Source of the DNA: Acidobacteriaceae bacterium
GTDB taxonomy: Bacteria > Acidobacteriota > Terriglobia > Terriglobales > Acidobacteriaceae
DNA: 5,686 nucleotides
Assembly: GCA_030040175.1 (NCBI GenBank)
Contig: JASHUF010000463.1
Span: 1-5,686, forward strand
Direction: 5' to 3'
In this document: one piece after another, positions 4,364 to 5,686 of the stretch
Layout of the letters: every line of letters begins with the position of its first letter
Numbering within the stretch: the first letter of the stretch is position 1
Notes under the pieces: model-generated
What the model was told of the DNA's origin: nothing
The model's database searches: none
The model's input: the letters and a program-made list of their open reading frames with translations, nothing else
Position numbers and translations under genes: made by a program

Positions 4364-5173
4364 ATGGGCAGCACCGCGCAAATCGATCTCTGGCACGCGG
4401 AGAAAGTCGCCACGCAGGTCTCCGTCGCGCCCGCACCCAACGGCATTCGCTACGCAGCCTGGGGCGAGACCCGCATCACCGACGCCGATCTGGAGCGCCT
4501 CATCGGCGCCGTCCCCGCCGCGCTCTCGTCCGCGCTGGCCCATCGCGCCTACTACTTCGTCCCTCTCGCTATCGCCGATACCGGCGAGACCCTCATCGCG
4601 CCCGCCTACAGCGTCGATCTCGGCGACCGCGCCGTTTGCCATCGCAACGCCGCCTTCGGCTCCACCGAGGCTGTCTTCATCTCCACCCGCCTCGTCGAAG
4701 ACCGCTTCGGCCTGGCCTTCGAGTTCTTCATCAACGTGGCCCACAACTTTGTTGAAGCCGCGGGCGTTCCCGAAAGCTTTTCGACCCTCGTCTGGGCGCA
4801 GGCCGAGGCCCAGGTGCGCGGCGAGACCAGCCAGGACGCCTGGGAGGCCCGCTACCGCACCCTCGACCCCGGCCAGAAATCCGCCAAGCCCGCATCGAGA
4901 TCCGATTCCAAATCCGATTTTTCCGCCGCGCCCGCTCCGGGCGCCGTCATCGACGAGCGCGCCCGCCTCACCTACTTCGAATCCACGTTCTCCGATGCGC
5001 TCGCCGTCTACATGCTCTCGCTGGCCATTGACTTCGATTACCGCGATCTGCGCGAGCGCGAGTACCCGCTGCTCGACGCCGCCGCCCTCGCCGAGCGCCT
5101 GCGCCACGTCGCCTCGCTCTTCCCCGCCAACCCCGGCTACGAGTTCCAGATCATCAAGAGACGCAGAGGCTGA
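4364..5173 (+). CDS. Conserved-looking cytoplasmic protein of unknown function
   Basis: A 269-aa product; no family recognised. There is no signal peptide or membrane helix, so it is probably cytoplasmic. Visible features: an N-terminal domain at about 1-165 with mixed strands and helices, including VCHRN (91-95), FEFFINVAHNFVEAAG (119-134) and a Trp/Ala-rich helix at 142-164; a low-complexity Ser/Lys/Ala/Pro linker at about 170-194; and a helical C-terminal part at about 197-256 that is rich in acidic and Arg residues. The Glu120/His127/Glu131 grouping could hint at a metal site, but that is speculation. Codons have strong third-position G/C bias, which supports a real gene. ATG 4364 is the first in frame and has no Shine-Dalgarno; TAGAAT only 8 nt upstream suggests a leaderless or nearly leaderless message. 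It is divergent from the two-segment membrane protein and convergent, 5 bp apart, with the oxidase gene. Confidence 0.8.
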   Translation: MGSTAQIDLWHAEKVATQVSVAPAPNGIRYAAWGETRITDADLERLIGAVPAALSSALAHRAYYFVPLAIADTGETLIAPAYSVDLGDRAVCHRNAAFGSTEAVFISTRLVEDRFGLAFEFFINVAHNFVEAAGVPESFSTLVWAQAEAQVRGETSQDAWEARYRTLDPGQKSAKPASRSDSKSDFSAAPAPGAVIDERARLTYFESTFSDALAVYMLSLAIDFDYRDLREREYPLLDAAALAERLRHVASLFPANPGYEFQIIKRRRG

Positions 5174-5178
5174 CCCCA

Positions 5179-5686
5179 TCACGCATACAGATTCCCGTTC
5201 ACAAACTCGTTCCTGAACTTGGCGCCGGGATCAAGCTGCGCCACGAGCGCCTTGAACTCGCTCAACCGTGCGTAACGAGCCTGCAACTCCTTCGGCGGCA
5301 GCGTGAACAGCTTACCCCAGTGCGGCCGCGGCGCAAACGGTCTGAGCTGCTCCTCGATCGCCGGCAACAGCGCGCGCACCGCATCCCACTCGGGCTTCCA
5401 CGTGAAATGAATCGCCAGCGACATGCGGTCATGGGCCGTGCTCATCCACAGCCGGTCTGCCGCGATGGTGCGCAGCTCGGTCACCAACAAGAGCGGCCCA
5501 ATGCGCTCATGCAGCTTTTCGACCGCCCGCACTGCTTCATACCCGTGCTCGTAGGGCACAAGGTATTCGCTCTGCAGCTCCTGCCCGCTTGAGGGCGTCT
5601 CACCCGCGCGGAAGTGCGGCAGGCGGTCGTACCACGGTCCCGGACTTCCCATCTGGTCAGTGCAGCTCTCCGCCGGATGCCCGGCG
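5179..5686 (-). CDS. Alditol/xylitol-oxidase-like FAD enzyme, C-terminal part (5' end cut by window edge)
   Basis: Probably oxidises a sugar alcohol or related polyol with O2, giving an aldose and hydrogen peroxide. The frame is open to the right edge, so the FAD-binding N-terminal half lies outside; 168 residues are visible, out of the roughly 420 usual for the family. Visible motifs (numbered from the first whole codon) fit the cap and catalytic region of VAO-type sugar-alcohol oxidases: PGPW followed by RLPHFR, SGQELQSEY, TELRT with Glu70 and Arg72, HFTW with His93 and Thr95, HWGK with His122 and Lys125, and the C-terminal LDPGAKFRNEF. Glu-X-Arg, His-X-Thr and the HWGK lysine correspond, from memory, to active-site residues of Streptomyces AldO. 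L-gulono-/arabinono-lactone oxidases share the C-terminal domain and remain an alternative. The stop (5181-5179) lies 5 bp from the stop of the convergent gene, with no terminator between them. Confidence 0.88.
   Translation of the reverse strand, partial: AGHPAESCTDQMGSPGPWYDRLPHFRAGETPSSGQELQSEYLVPYEHGYEAVRAVEKLHERIGPLLLVTELRTIAADRLWMSTAHDRMSLAIHFTWKPEWDAVRALLPAIEEQLRPFAPRPHWGKLFTLPPKELQARYARLSEFKALVAQLDPGAKFRNEFVNGNLYA

Noticed and set aside
4330..4446. Upstream extension of the two-segment membrane protein to ATG 4446
   Set aside because: It would overlap the first 28 codons of the 269-aa gene, and the ATG at 4329 has its own Shine-Dalgarno.

Overview
This looks like GC-rich (about 60-65% by eye) chromosomal DNA from a free-living bacterium, most likely an Acidobacteriota member of the Acidobacteriaceae/Terriglobia type. 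That is inferred from the style of the genes (an alditol-oxidase-like flavoprotein, a secreted protein with repeated DPDRP motifs, and a tiny VPEGG-transmembrane-basic protein) and was not checked by any search. There is no rRNA, tRNA, transposase, CRISPR array or phage gene, and no clear sign of recent transfer.

Layout, left to right. (1) 1-470, minus: a Bcp/PrxQ-type peroxiredoxin, complete at its start and cut by the left edge just before its stop. (2) 471-665: a divergent intergenic region with several palindromes. (3) 666-2141, plus: a 491-aa exported protein with a signal peptide, a low-complexity middle carrying DPDRP motifs, and an unrecognised C-terminal domain. (4) 2142-2332: a run of short hairpins. 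(5) 2333-2485, minus: a 50-aa membrane peptide with a sorting-signal-like layout and a strong ribosome binding site. (6) 2486-3004: a gap of about 520 bases with structured segments but no convincing gene. (7) 3128-4042, plus: a fatty-acid/acyl-CoA desaturase with all three histidine boxes. (8) 4039-4329, minus: a 96-aa protein with two membrane segments. (9) 4364-5173, plus: a 269-aa protein of unknown function with no visible Shine-Dalgarno. (10) 5179-5686, minus: the C-terminal part of an alditol/xylitol-oxidase-like FAD enzyme, cut by the right edge.

The seven genes alternate strictly in strand (- + - + - + -), so none can share an operon with its immediate neighbour inside the window. 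Each is probably transcribed alone or with genes outside. A shared theme of membrane and oxidative physiology (thiol peroxidase, O2-using desaturase, H2O2-producing oxidase) can be suggested, but the arrangement does not demonstrate it.

I see no clearly new multi-gene system. The items most worth a second look are the 50-aa VPEGG peptide with its Shine-Dalgarno in a hairpin loop, the structured gap at 2606-2670, the possible 8-codon leader ORF before the desaturase, and the compact divergent promoter at 4330-4363.
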